Shown here piece by piece: positions 1 to 7,140 of a stretch of DNA of 39,720 bases. The translations under genes and the position numbers were made by a program. The notes under the pieces were generated by a model. That model had not been told where the DNA came from, did no database searches, and worked only from the letters and a program-made list of their open reading frames with translations. The DNA lies in assembly GCA_001781335.1 (NCBI GenBank), contig MFLL01000027.1, positions 1 through 39,720 of the forward strand, read 5' to 3'. This DNA is from Candidatus Kaiserbacteria bacterium RIFCSPHIGHO2_02_FULL_55_25. GTDB taxonomy: Bacteria; Patescibacteriota; Minisyncoccia; Phycocordibacterales; UBA2100. Within the stretch, counting starts at the first letter, position 1. Every line of letters starts with the position of its first letter.

Positions 1-2
1 CT

Positions 3-662
3 ACGAATACCATCAACGTCTCGGGCGAGGGCGAGGTGTTCGCGGTGCCGGATACGGCGACGTTTTCTGTAACCGTGCAGGAGACGGCAAAGGATGTTCA
101 GACGGCGCAAGCCGCCGCGACGAAGAAAAACAACGACATCATTGCCTACCTCAAGGGTGCGGGCATAGACGAAAAAGATATCCAGACGACCGACTACAAC
201 ATCTATCCGCAGTACGAGTACGGTACGCAGATTTGCCCCATGGGAAGTTATTGTCCGCCCGGCAAACAGACACTCACCGGCTACCAAGTCTCGCAGACGC
301 TCACCATAAAGGTGCGCGACACCAAGAAGGCGGGAGATTTGTTGAGCGGAGTCGGTTCGCGCGGCGCGACCAACGTCTCGGGGCTCTCGTTCACGATAGA
401 CGACCAAAAAGCACTGGAGGCGCAGGCGCGCGGTAAGGCCATAAACGATGCGCAGGACAAAGCGGAAGCGCTGGCCAAACAACTCGGTGTGCGACTCGTG
501 CGCATTGTCGGCTTTAGCGAAGGAGGCGGCGGGCAGATCTACTATGCAAAATCGATGGCGCTCGGCATGGGTGGCGATTCCGCCGCCGCACCGTCACCTG
601 AAATAGCGACGGGCCAGAACAAAATCGTTTCGAACGTGAGCATTACGTACGAGATTCAATAA
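3..662 (+). CDS. SIMPL (DUF541) domain protein, 5' partial
   Basis: The reading frame is open from the first bases of the window, so the N-terminus lies outside it; the GTG at 36 is internal. The first visible residues, INVSGEGEVFAVPDTA, are the typical opening of the SIMPL/DUF541 fold, which is usually exported or periplasmic. The middle carries the usual motif of this family, in which a polar residue-rich segment (IQTTDYNIYPQYEY) precedes a cysteine pair, and the end is a beta strand, NVSITYEIQ. The function of the family is poorly defined; some members are linked to oxidative stress or signalling. A signal peptide would be expected upstream but is not visible. The gene converges on the next one with three bases between the stop codons. 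The family assignment is solid; the cellular role is unknown. Confidence 0.85.
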   Translation, partial: TNTINVSGEGEVFAVPDTATFSVTVQETAKDVQTAQAAATKKNNDIIAYLKGAGIDEKDIQTTDYNIYPQYEYGTQICPMGSYCPPGKQTLTGYQVSQTLTIKVRDTKKAGDLLSGVGSRGATNVSGLSFTIDDQKALEAQARGKAINDAQDKAEALAKQLGVRLVRIVGFSEGGGGQIYYAKSMALGMGGDSAAAPSPEIATGQNKIVSNVSITYEIQ

Positions 663-665
663 ACT

Positions 666-1208
666 TCAGGAGAAGTACACTTCTTTGTAGTGGAGACTCG
701 CGATAATGCGTGTCGCCAAGCGTAGAGCGATGTACATGCCGAGTAACATCAGCGGAGAGAAGGCGAACTGTATCGCTACGATTAAAAGGCCGGCCGTATA
801 GAGCATTTCGGCGATGTTCATTGCAATCCACGCATGCACGAATTTTTTCTCACGACCCGATGGGTGGTATTCTCGGCGCGCACGAATAAGTGAAAACGTG
901 TCAATGATTCGAAATGCTCCGAAGCTCACGAGGAAGTAAGTAATGGTGAGTTGCGTGGAATATATATAGAGAAACATCGTGAAAATAATGGCGACGTCGA
1001 GCATGATGTTCAGCTCTCGTTTCGGCGGGAACGCTTTGAGTGAGAAGGAGTAGTCTATCCAGTAGTCGACGAGGTCGATGTAGACGAAGATGAACGCCGC
1101 ATATTGCCACGGCTCGACGAGATTCGGCCACCACTGGAATCCGAGTCCCAGCACGACCCCTATCATGATGTCCACGAACTTGAGGCTGATATTGGCAAGC
1201 TTCCCCAT
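666..1208 (-). CDS. Small polytopic membrane protein of unknown function
   Basis: A 180-residue protein with about five hydrophobic segments (roughly residues 9-24, 34-50, 66-86, 88-102 and 128-158) separated by short charged loops. The loop RARREYHPSGREKKF near residue 110 is strongly basic, so it probably faces the cytoplasm. I recognise no catalytic motif and no named family. A TATACT hexamer lies exactly six bases before the ATG on this strand (1215-1220) and there is no Shine-Dalgarno site, so the mRNA is probably leaderless. The gene is divergent from secE, with the two promoters side by side in a 150-base gap. It is likely real because the hydrophobic pattern is coherent and the start has its own promoter. 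Confidence 0.7.
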   Translation of the reverse strand: MGKLANISLKFVDIMIGVVLGLGFQWWPNLVEPWQYAAFIFVYIDLVDYWIDYSFSLKAFPPKRELNIMLDVAIIFTMFLYIYSTQLTITYFLVSFGAFRIIDTFSLIRARREYHPSGREKKFVHAWIAMNIAEMLYTAGLLIVAIQFAFSPLMLLGMYIALRLATRIIASLHYKEVYFS

Positions 1209-1214
1209 GACGGA

Positions 1215-1220
1215 AGTATA
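1215..1220 (-). promoter_or_regulatory. -10 hexamer of the 666-1208 gene, leaderless type
   Basis: TATACT on the minus strand, with six bases between it and the ATG. Transcription would start at or next to the start codon. No clear -35 was seen. Confidence 0.55.
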
Positions 1221-1235
1221 AGCTACTTTGCCGCC

Positions 1236-1263
1236 TTGACAGTCGTTGGAAGTGGACTACAAT
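1236..1263 (+). promoter_or_regulatory. Sigma-70 type promoter of secE-nusG
   Basis: TTGACA (1236-1241), a 16-base spacer and TACAAT (1258-1263). This is the best promoter upstream of the secE-nusG-rplK group and leaves a leader of about 90 bases. Confidence 0.75.
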
Positions 1264-1274
1264 GCACGCACATA

Positions 1275-1290
1275 ACCGCCGGAAGGCGGT
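1275..1290 (+). promoter_or_regulatory. Hairpin in the secE leader
   Basis: ACCGCC, the loop GGAA and GGCGGT form a perfect six-pair stem just after the predicted transcription start. It is followed by TTTAAAAA, so it could act as a weak attenuator or as a 5' stabiliser. Confidence 0.45.
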
Positions 1291-1318
1291 TTAAAAATGC
1301 CTAGATTTGAGCCTTTAT

Positions 1319-1357
1319 TTCCTACAAACTATCAACTAAAAACTAACAACTATCTTT
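1319..1357 (+). repeat. AACTA-word leader of secE
   Basis: The bases before the secE start repeat CAACTA/AAACTA words (for example ACTATCAACTAAAAACTA). The same words recur before nusG, rpsR (inverted) and recA. No Shine-Dalgarno site is present. Confidence 0.6.
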
Positions 1358-1633
1358 ATGGCTGGATTCGGACAATATTTGAAGGATACGCGGGGGGAAT
1401 TGCGTCACGTCGCATGGCCGACTCGTACGCAAACTGTCGTCTACACCATCCTCGTCGCGCTTATATCCATCGGAGTTGCGCTTTACCTCGGCCTCTTCGA
1501 TTTCCTGTTTACGACCGGGCTGGCGCGCCTCGTTGAGGTCTTGCCGAGTGCGAGTCCGATACAGGTGACACAGCAACCGGTCACGACGACCCCGACAGTT
1601 AATTTCTCGGTTCCTACCACGACGTCGCAATAA
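1358..1633 (+). CDS. secE: Preprotein translocase subunit SecE
   Basis: A 91-residue protein matching the minimal single-span SecE of the SecYEG channel. The conserved amphipathic segment is seen as YLKDTRGELRHVAWPTRTQT (residues 7-26), with the family's V-x-W-P signature, followed by one membrane helix (about residues 27-53). The first gene of the secE-nusG pair, which is a conserved neighbourhood in bacteria. Unusual is the last third: after the helix come about 30 residues rich in Ser, Thr, Pro, Gln and Val, which would lie outside the membrane. Typical SecE proteins end soon after the helix. The start ATG is supported by the conserved N-terminus and by the promoter and leader upstream. 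Confidence 0.95.
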   Translation: MAGFGQYLKDTRGELRHVAWPTRTQTVVYTILVALISIGVALYLGLFDFLFTTGLARLVEVLPSASPIQVTQQPVTTTPTVNFSVPTTTSQ

Positions 1634-1677
1634 TTATTGACTACGAACTACGTTCTACTTACTACTAACTATTCACC
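1634..1677 (+). repeat. AACTA-word leader of nusG
   Basis: A gene-spacing segment built of ACTACGAACTACG-type words. It matches the reverse complement of the rpsR leader (27926-27960) at 28 of 33 aligned positions. Confidence 0.65.
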
Positions 1678-2223
1678 ATGGCAAAACAAACATACGGCTC
1701 CGAGCGGAAGTGGTACGCGGTGCACACGTATTCCGGCTACGAGGATGCGGTCGCGCGCAATCTCAAGCAGCGCATCGACTCCTTCGGCATGGGCGAACAG
1801 ATATTCAATGTCGTCGTGCCGATAGAAAAGAAAATCAAGATTAAGAACGGCCGCAAGACGGAAATGAAAGAGAAGATATTCCCCGGCTATGTCCTCGTGG
1901 ACATGATTGCGACCGACGATGCGTGGAGCGTCGTGCGCAATACGCCGCAGGTCACCGGGTTCGTGGGTACCGCCAATCAGGCGGTCCCGCTTTCACAGGA
2001 GGAAGTGGACAAAATCCTAAAGCGCTCCGAGGGCGACACCGTGCGTCACGCCATCGACCTTTCGGAAGGTGACGCGGTCATTATTATCGACGGGCCTTTC
2101 AAAGATCTCGAGGGCAAAGTGGGCGAGATTGACGAAGAGCGCGGAAAAGTTAAAGTGCTCGTACCCATGTTCGGTCGCGAGACTCCGGTGGAGCTCGAAG
2201 CCGACCAAGTGCAGCGAGTATAA
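1678..2223 (+). CDS. nusG: Transcription termination/antitermination factor NusG
   Basis: A 181-residue protein of normal length. The NGN domain begins WYAVHTYSGYEDAVARNL (about residues 12-29) and includes FPGYVLVDM; the C-terminal KOW domain contains DLSEGDAVIIIDGPFKDLEG and a run to the end, VELEADQVQRV. NusG binds RNA polymerase, limits pausing and links it to Rho or to the ribosome. It lies directly after secE, as in most bacteria, and is followed by rplK. The start follows 44 bases of AACTA-type leader with no Shine-Dalgarno site. No defect was seen. Confidence 0.97.
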   Translation: MAKQTYGSERKWYAVHTYSGYEDAVARNLKQRIDSFGMGEQIFNVVVPIEKKIKIKNGRKTEMKEKIFPGYVLVDMIATDDAWSVVRNTPQVTGFVGTANQAVPLSQEEVDKILKRSEGDTVRHAIDLSEGDAVIIIDGPFKDLEGKVGEIDEERGKVKVLVPMFGRETPVELEADQVQRV

Positions 2224-2343
2224 GTATCAAATTACAAGAAACAAGTATCAAACAAGTAATAAAGTATCAATACACCAAGTATCAAAGGGAAGCTTCTTGA
2301 TACTTGCTACCTGATACTTGCTACTTTTTGCGAAGCAAACAAT
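2224..2343 (+). repeat. AAGTATCAA repeat leader with hairpin before rplK
   Basis: About 120 bases made largely of the word AAGTATCAA and its complement. Copies lie near 2222, 2242, 2262 and 2277; inverted copies follow at 2297-2306 and 2312-2320. CAAGTATCAA (2276-2285) and TTGATACTTG (2297-2306) form a perfect ten-pair stem with an 11-base loop. A second short hairpin, TTTGC-GAA-GCAAA (2327-2339), stands four bases before the ATG. Confidence 0.6.
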
Positions 2344-2769
2344 ATGGCAAAAGAAATCACAAAAATAATCAAATTGCAGATTGAAGCGGGAAAGGCCACA
2401 CCAGCTCCTCCGGTGGGCACTGTGCTTGGCCCAGCGGGCGTGAATATCGGCGAGTTCGTCAACCAGTTCAACAACCAGACGCGACCGCTCGCAGGCAACG
2501 TCTTGCCGGTCTTGCTCACCGTCTACAAGGACCGCACGTTCACGTTCATCGTGAAGAAGCCGCCGGCCTCGCGCGCTATTCTCAAGAAGCTCGGCCTCGA
2601 AAAAGGCTCGCAGAAGCCGCAGAACAAAGTCGGCAAGCTCACCAAGGCCCAGCTCGAAGAGCTCGCGACGGAAAAGATGGAAGACCTCAACACCTCGGAC
2701 ATTGAGCAGGCAAAGAAAATTATTGCGGGCACTGCGCGAAGCATGGGCATCGACGCCGAAACACGCTAG
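2344..2769 (+). CDS. rplK: 50S ribosomal protein L11 (uL11)
   Basis: A 141-residue protein of the usual length. It opens with [18 protein letters not shown], the conserved start of L11, followed by [16 protein letters not shown]. The C-terminal RNA-binding domain ends [16 protein letters not shown], which contacts the GTPase-associated centre of 23S rRNA. It follows secE-nusG as in most bacteria. In those genomes rplA (L1) comes next, but here the stop codon runs into a palindromic element and then tmk, so rplA is not at this locus. The leader is the AAGTATCAA repeat segment with hairpins, which is a plausible site for autoregulation. Confidence 0.97.
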   Translation: MAKEITKIIKLQIEAGKATPAPPVGTVLGPAGVNIGEFVNQFNNQTRPLAGNVLPVLLTVYKDRTFTFIVKKPPASRAILKKLGLEKGSQKPQNKVGKLTKAQLEELATEKMEDLNTSDIEQAKKIIAGTARSMGIDAETR

Positions 2770-2876
2770 GGCTGACCCCATCTGCGTCGTTACGGGTCCC
2801 AAGCCGCGCACTCACCGTACGCTAGTACGGCTCGTGCGCGGCTTTTCCCGTGCCTAGCATCTGGGGCCATCCTAGC
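2765..2876. repeat. Large imperfect palindrome after rplK
   Basis: A 112-base inverted repeat beginning at the rplK stop codon. Outer arms GCTAGG (2765-2770) and CCTAGC (2871-2876); next CCCCA and TGGGG; the core has AAGCCGCGCAC (2801-2811) with GTGCGCGGCTT (2834-2844), and CCGTAC (2815-2820) with GTACGG (2825-2830) around GCTA. It may end transcription of rplK, or it may be a REP or MITE-like element. I saw no second copy in the window. Confidence 0.7.
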
Positions 2877-2894
2877 GATTTCGGAAATGTTGGG

Positions 2895-2900
2895 CATAAT
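2895..2900 (+). promoter_or_regulatory. -10 hexamer of tmk, leaderless type
   Basis: CATAAT, six bases before the tmk ATG at 2907. This also supports choosing 2907 rather than the in-frame ATG at 2850. Confidence 0.5.
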
Positions 2901-2906
2901 CAGTGT

Positions 2907-3518
2907 ATGAAGAAACGAATATTTATTGTCATAGACGGCGTCGACGGCTCGGGCAAATCGACCCAGATGCGTCTCCTGAAGAAACGGCTCGGAAAGCGGG
3001 CTGTGTTTACATTTGATCCGGGTGGTACGAAAATAGGTATTCGCTTGCGCGGCATGCTTCTGGGGAAAGGGAAGAAACCTTCTCCTCTCACCGTGTTCTA
3101 CATGTTTCTCGCCGCGCGAGCATCCATCGTGCAAGAAATCATCGAGCCGGCACTCAAGGCGGGAAAGTTGGTTGTGTGCGACCGTTTCGACACATCTACC
3201 TACACGTACCAAATGCGTGCGGGCAAGCATCCCGAGTACAAAAAAGCGATTGAGTCTTTTACTGACGCAACAAAGGGAGTACGACCGGACGCATACATTA
3301 TTCTCGACCTCAATCCTGCGGAAGCCCGTCGCCGCATCGTCGGAGACGGCAACATGGATGTGTACGAGAGCAAACCACTCTCATTCTACCGCGACGTCAG
3401 ACGGGGGATGAAAGCGTTCAAACCGCGGGGCTCGAAGAAGTATGTGGTGGATGCATCCGGTAGTAGATATGAAGTACATGAGCGTGTCTGGGCTATCGTG
3501 AGCCGATTTGTGAAGTAG
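2907..3518 (+). CDS. tmk: Thymidylate kinase
   Basis: A 203-residue P-loop kinase that converts dTMP to dTDP for DNA synthesis. It opens KKRIFIVIDGVDGSGKSTQ, with the Walker A motif GVDGSGKST. The DRF motif, in VVCDRFDTSTYTYQ, and the PDAYIILDLNPAEARRRI strand are those of the family. The frame extends upstream to 2850, but the first 19 codons there fall inside the palindrome and look unlike a kinase start; 2907 begins the conserved strand and has CATAAT six bases before it. It stands just before argS, 16 bases away. Identification is firm at the family level; the lid region is divergent, so a related nucleoside monophosphate kinase is possible. Confidence 0.88.
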   Translation: MKKRIFIVIDGVDGSGKSTQMRLLKKRLGKRAVFTFDPGGTKIGIRLRGMLLGKGKKPSPLTVFYMFLAARASIVQEIIEPALKAGKLVVCDRFDTSTYTYQMRAGKHPEYKKAIESFTDATKGVRPDAYIILDLNPAEARRRIVGDGNMDVYESKPLSFYRDVRRGMKAFKPRGSKKYVVDASGSRYEVHERVWAIVSRFVK

Positions 3519-3522
3519 TTGG

Positions 3523-3528
3523 TACAAT
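3523..3528 (+). promoter_or_regulatory. Extended -10 of argS, leaderless type
   Basis: TGG followed by TACAAT, then six bases to the argS ATG at 3535. Confidence 0.55.
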
Positions 3529-3534
3529 GCCCGC

Positions 3535-5283
3535 ATGAGGGAAATGCTTAAAAAAGTCGTATCGGAGGCACTCAATACCATTGGGATTTCCACGCCGAGC
3601 GTTGTCATTGAGCATCCCGCGGAGCTCTCGCACGGCGACTATGCGACGGGCGCGGCTCTGCAGTATGCCAAGCAGGCGGGAATCGCACCACGTGCACTTG
3701 CAGAGAAAATAGTTGCGGCGCTCGGCATTGTTGAGGGAGTTTCAAAAGTAGATATTGCAGGACCGGGGTTCATCAATTTTCATCTCGCGCCTGCGACTCT
3801 CGCCGCTTCGATTGAGGAGGCGCGCAAGGAGGATATGCTTGTCCTCCAAAGCCTTGGCGACGGAGGATGGGGCGCCAACAAGAATCTCGCCGGCAAAAAA
3901 ATAATGGTCGAATATACCGACCCGAATCCGTTCAAAGAATTCCATATTGGCCACCTGATGAGTAATGCCATCGGCGAAAGCATTTCCCGTCTCGTGCAAT
4001 TTTCCGGCGCAGAAGTGAAGCGTGCCAACTATCAGGGCGATGTGGGGCCACATGTGGCGAAATGCATTTGGGGTATGGAACAGGACATGGAGCAAGTTGC
4101 TAGCATTCTTCACACCAGCTCTGTCAGTGAAAGGCCCGCGGCTTTACTCGGCGCATGGTACGCCCGAGGCACACACGCATACGACACAGATGAGAAAGTG
4201 AAAAAGGTAATCGACGAGATAAACGCAATAGTTTACAAAATTATTGAGGGCCAACCCTCCGGTGATAAACGAGAAGTTCTCATTTCGAACATGTATAAGG
4301 CTGGGCGAGAGTTAAGTCTCGCGCACTTTGAGGAGCTTTACGAAATACTGGGTACGAAATTTGATTACTATTTTTTCGAGAGTGCGACCGCTCCGAAAGG
4401 ACTGGAAATTGTGCGTGCACATCCGGAAGTATTCGAGCAGAGCGACGGTGCCGTCGTGTACAAGGGCGAGAAAGTCGGACTTCACACGCGAGTCTTCATC
4501 ACCTCGAAAGGGTTGCCGACATATGAGACAAAAGAGCTTGGACTTGCGGAGCTGAAGGCCGAAACGTGGGAGTGCGATACCTCAATCACAATCACTGCAC
4601 ACGAGCAGGCGGGATACTTTGCCGTTGTTGTGGCCGCCATGAAAGAAGTGATGCCCGACATCGCCAAGAAAATTACACACGTATCGCACGGCATGATGCG
4701 GTTTGCGGAAGGAAAGATGTCTTCGCGTACGGGGAATGTCATCACGGGCGAATCCCTTCTTACCGATTTGACCGAAGCCGCACAGGAGCGTGCCAAAGAA
4801 AGCCGCGCGGACAATGCTGAAACGCTGGCGCAGAATGTCGCCGTCGCCGCCATTAAATATCAAATTCTCAAACAGGGTTCCGGCAAAGATATTATTTTCG
4901 ACCGCGAACGCGCGCTCAGTCTCGAAGGCGATTCCGGTCCGTACCTGCAATACGCACATGCACGCACACAGCAGGTTCTTGAGAAGGCGAAGGAGCAGAA
5001 CGTTGCGGCGAAGACGGATAGTGGTGCGGAGCCCAACGAAGTCGCACACCTGCTTCATCGCTTTCCGGAAGTCGTCGAGAACGCCACGACGCTCATGGAA
5101 CCGCACGTGCTCACCAATTACCTCATCGTACTTGCAGCGGCATTCAACAGTTGGTACGGGCGAGAGCAAATTCTCGATGGTTCGACAAGCTCACCACATA
5201 AAGTCGCGCTTACCGACGCGGTACGCCGCACGCTCAAGAACGGCCTATGGATATTGGGCATCCCCGCGCCGGAGAAGATGTAA
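3535..5283 (+). CDS. argS: Arginyl-tRNA synthetase
   Basis: A 582-residue class I aminoacyl-tRNA synthetase charging tRNA-Arg. The N-terminal Add1 domain is followed by the signature HIGH (residues 137-140) in DPNPFKEFHIGHLMSNAIGE. A KMSS motif (394-397) stands in GKMSSRTGNV, and a DALR anticodon-binding domain forms the C-terminus, with GPYLQYAHARTQ ahead of it. Near the C-terminus, at bases 5179-5195, the sequence GGTTCGACAAGCTCACC encodes GSTSSP. This belongs to a family of short elements seen also in ileS and near recA, and it sits in a surface loop region before the last helices. A 14-pair hairpin follows the stop codon. Confidence 0.95.
   Translation: MREMLKKVVSEALNTIGISTPSVVIEHPAELSHGDYATGAALQYAKQAGIAPRALAEKIVAALGIVEGVSKVDIAGPGFINFHLAPATLAASIEEARKEDMLVLQSLGDGGWGANKNLAGKKIMVEYTDPNPFKEFHIGHLMSNAIGESISRLVQFSGAEVKRANYQGDVGPHVAKCIWGMEQDMEQVASILHTSSVSERPAALLGAWYARGTHAYDTDEKVKKVIDEINAIVYKIIEGQPSGDKREVLISNMYKAGRELSLAHFEELYEILGTKFDYYFFESATAPKGLEIVRAHPEVFEQSDGAVVYKGEKVGLHTRVFITSKGLPTYETKELGLAELKAETWECDTSITITAHEQAGYFAVVVAAMKEVMPDIAKKITHVSHGMMRFAEGKMSSRTGNVITGESLLTDLTEAAQERAKESRADNAETLAQNVAVAAIKYQILKQGSGKDIIFDRERALSLEGDSGPYLQYAHARTQQVLEKAKEQNVAAKTDSGAEPNEVAHLLHRFPEVVENATTLMEPHVLTNYLIVLAAAFNSWYGREQILDGSTSSPHKVALTDAVRRTLKNGLWILGIPAPEKM
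5179..5195 (+). repeat. In-frame TTCGACAAGCTC element in argS
   Basis: GGTTCGACAAGCTCACC, with complementary ends GGT and ACC. The same core, TTCGACAAGCTC, with different complementary ends (GCCCT and AGGGC) is in ileS at 7784. Confidence 0.6.
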
Positions 5284-5294
5284 GGTCGGTGTCA

Positions 5295-5330
5295 ATCCCA
5301 ATACTTAGTCTAAAGCCTAAGTATTGGGAT
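5295..5330 (+). terminator. Strong hairpin after argS
   Basis: ATCCCAATACTTAG (5295-5308) and CTAAGTATTGGGAT (5317-5330) form a perfect 14-pair stem with an eight-base loop. No T run follows, so it may be an mRNA 3' stabiliser or a site for another process rather than a classic terminator. Confidence 0.5.
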
Positions 5331-5366
5331 GACGAGTTAGTCTATGTTGAGGACATTCACTGGTGG

Positions 5367-5372
5367 TAAACT
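5367..5372 (+). promoter_or_regulatory. Extended -10 of the helicase gene, leaderless type
   Basis: TGG followed by TAAACT, then six bases to the ATG at 5379. A TTGAGG lies upstream at 5347, but the spacing (14) is short. Confidence 0.45.
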
Positions 5373-5378
5373 GCCTCG

Positions 5379-7043
5379 ATGACGCAGGATGAAGCGCTAG
5401 CGATTTTGAAGACGGGGCTGAATGTGTTTCTCACCGGCGAACCGGGGAGCGGCAAGACGCACACCATCAATCGTTATGTTGCGTGGCTGCGGGAGCGGGG
5501 AGTGGAGTCGGCAGTGACAGCCTCCACGGGTATTGCAGCCACGCATATCAATGGCATGACAATCCATTCGTGGAGCGGCATCGGCATCAAGCGCGAGATG
5601 ACTGACTACGATATTGAAATGATTCACAGCCGCGAAAAGACGGCGAAGCGCATCGTCTCTGCGAAAGTCCTCGTTATCGAAGAGGTTTCGATGCTCGATG
5701 CCGCCACGCTGGAGAGTGTCGATAGAGTGTTGCGCACGCTGCGCAGGCGGCCGCTCATGCCCGAACAGCCTTTTGGCGGATTGCAGGTCATATTTGTCGG
5801 CGACTTCTTCCAACTTCCGCCCGTCTCGACGAGCGCGAGCCGAGGCGGACCGGTTTCCAAGAATGAGCAGGCGAAATTTGCATTCGAGTCATCCGCATGG
5901 AAGGAAGCAAATCCCGTCGTCTGCTATCTATCCGAACAGCATCGGCAGGAAGACGGAGATTTTCTTGACCTGCTCACGGCAATGCGGCGGGGCACGTTTG
6001 GTGCGGCGCATCGCACAAGACTCAATTCGCGTGTCGGCATTCTTTCCAAGCAAACCATCGCGACGCGGCTGTACACGCACAACGAAAATGTCGACCGCAT
6101 CAACAAAGAGTCGCTCGGGAAAATCGAAGGTGCCACCAAAGTCTTTCACATGACCACGCGAGGTGCGCAGCGGCTGGTGGAGTCACTCAAGGCGCAATGT
6201 CTCTCGCCGGAGACGCTCGAATTGAAAGAGGGTGCATCGGTCATGTTTACGCGCAACAATTTCGATGCGGGATATGTGAACGGCACGCTGGGGACCGTCA
6301 CGTCGTTCACGTCGCTCGGTGTTCCTGTGGTGAAGACGCGAAGCGGCGAGACCATCACGGCAGAGCCGGCCGAATGGGCGATACAAGACGGCAACAAAAT
6401 TCTCGCAAGAATTACGCAGGTGCCGCTCCGGCTTGCATGGGCCATAACGGTGCACAAGAGTCAGGGGATGTCGCTTGACGCGGCGATTATCGACCTGTCG
6501 CAGGCGTTTGAGTTCGGGCAGGGATACGTCGCCATCTCGCGGGTGCGTTCGTTGAGCGGACTGTTTCTCGAAGGGTTCAACGAGCGTGCGCTTGAGCTGC
6601 ATCCCAAAGTTGCCGCAGCCGACCGTCATTTCCGTGCGTACTCTGATGCGGCACGCAAGAAATTTGCAGCCCTTGGCACGAGTGAGAAAACAAAACTCGA
6701 GAATAATTTTCTGCGCGCTATCGGGGCCAAGAGTGTGGCGGCGGCGGGTGCGGGAAATTCCGCCCTGCGGAACTCGCGTCCAAGTCGCTCAAACAGTCCT
6801 CGTTCGGAATTTCCCGCACCTGCCGCCGCTTCCGGCGACCGCCTTGCCGAGTTACGTGAAAAATATCCCAACATGGGCAGACCGTGGACCAAAGACGATG
6901 ACACGCTCCTCGCAAAAATGTTCGGTGAAAAGCAAAGGAACGTCGACATCGCCAAACATTTCGGTCGCAAGCCGGGGGCTATCCGCTCCCGTCTCGGCCA
7001 CCTCGGACTTGTGCCTAATTTTTGGAAGCCTCGAAAGAAATAG
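5379..7043 (+). CDS. PIF1-like DNA helicase with C-terminal HTH-like domain
   Basis: A 554-residue superfamily 1B helicase. Walker A is GEPGSGKT (residues 20-27), motif Ia is in TASTGIAATHINGMTIHSWSG, motif II is IEEVSM (100-105), motif III is GDFFQLPPV (141-149), and motif V/VI are AWAITVHKSQGMSLD (353-367) and YVAISRVRS (383-391). Such enzymes unwind DNA 5' to 3' and act on G-quadruplexes, replication forks or R-loops. Residues 440-490 are a low-complexity linker, part of which (about 454-484) is encoded by a 92-base palindrome. The last 60 residues, starting near RPWTKDDDTLLAKMF and reaching AIRSRLGHLGL, look like a Myb/SANT-like or other helix-turn-helix DNA-binding domain. The helicase call is strong; the tail's fold is an inference. 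Confidence 0.9.
   Translation: MTQDEALAILKTGLNVFLTGEPGSGKTHTINRYVAWLRERGVESAVTASTGIAATHINGMTIHSWSGIGIKREMTDYDIEMIHSREKTAKRIVSAKVLVIEEVSMLDAATLESVDRVLRTLRRRPLMPEQPFGGLQVIFVGDFFQLPPVSTSASRGGPVSKNEQAKFAFESSAWKEANPVVCYLSEQHRQEDGDFLDLLTAMRRGTFGAAHRTRLNSRVGILSKQTIATRLYTHNENVDRINKESLGKIEGATKVFHMTTRGAQRLVESLKAQCLSPETLELKEGASVMFTRNNFDAGYVNGTLGTVTSFTSLGVPVVKTRSGETITAEPAEWAIQDGNKILARITQVPLRLAWAITVHKSQGMSLDAAIIDLSQAFEFGQGYVAISRVRSLSGLFLEGFNERALELHPKVAAADRHFRAYSDAARKKFAALGTSEKTKLENNFLRAIGAKSVAAAGAGNSALRNSRPSRSNSPRSEFPAPAAASGDRLAELREKYPNMGRPWTKDDDTLLAKMFGEKQRNVDIAKHFGRKPGAIRSRLGHLGLVPNFWKPRKK
6738..6829 (+). repeat. In-frame palindromic element in the helicase linker
   Basis: Arms of 25 bases, 6738-6762 and 6805-6829, are reverse complements with one mismatch and are separated by 42 bases. 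Both arms contain the block GGAAATTCCG or its complement at the inner end. The element keeps the frame and encodes Ala, Gly, Asn, Ser, Arg and Pro residues between the helicase core and the C-terminal domain. Confidence 0.8.
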
Positions 7044-7097
7044 ATTGGTCCTCGCTGGTACGCTTTTCCTTTGGCTAAAGCACTTTGTGCCCGCCCG

Positions 7098-7119
7098 ATA
7101 AATCGCAAAAGCGATTTAT
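7098..7119 (+). terminator. Hairpin between the helicase gene and ileS
   Basis: ATAAATCGC (7098-7106), the loop AAAA and GCGATTTAT (7111-7119), followed by TTTAGGG. It may end the helicase transcript. It also lies just ahead of the ileS -10 region, so a regulatory role is possible. Confidence 0.5.
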
Positions 7120-7125
7120 TTAGGG

Positions 7126-7137
7126 TACGATAGGTGA
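7126..7137 (+). promoter_or_regulatory. -10 hexamer and weak ribosome site of ileS
   Basis: TACGAT (7126-7131) lies nine bases before the ATG. AGGTGA (7132-7137) follows immediately and could pair with 16S rRNA, but it is only three bases from the ATG. Confidence 0.4.
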
Positions 7138-7140
7138 AAT

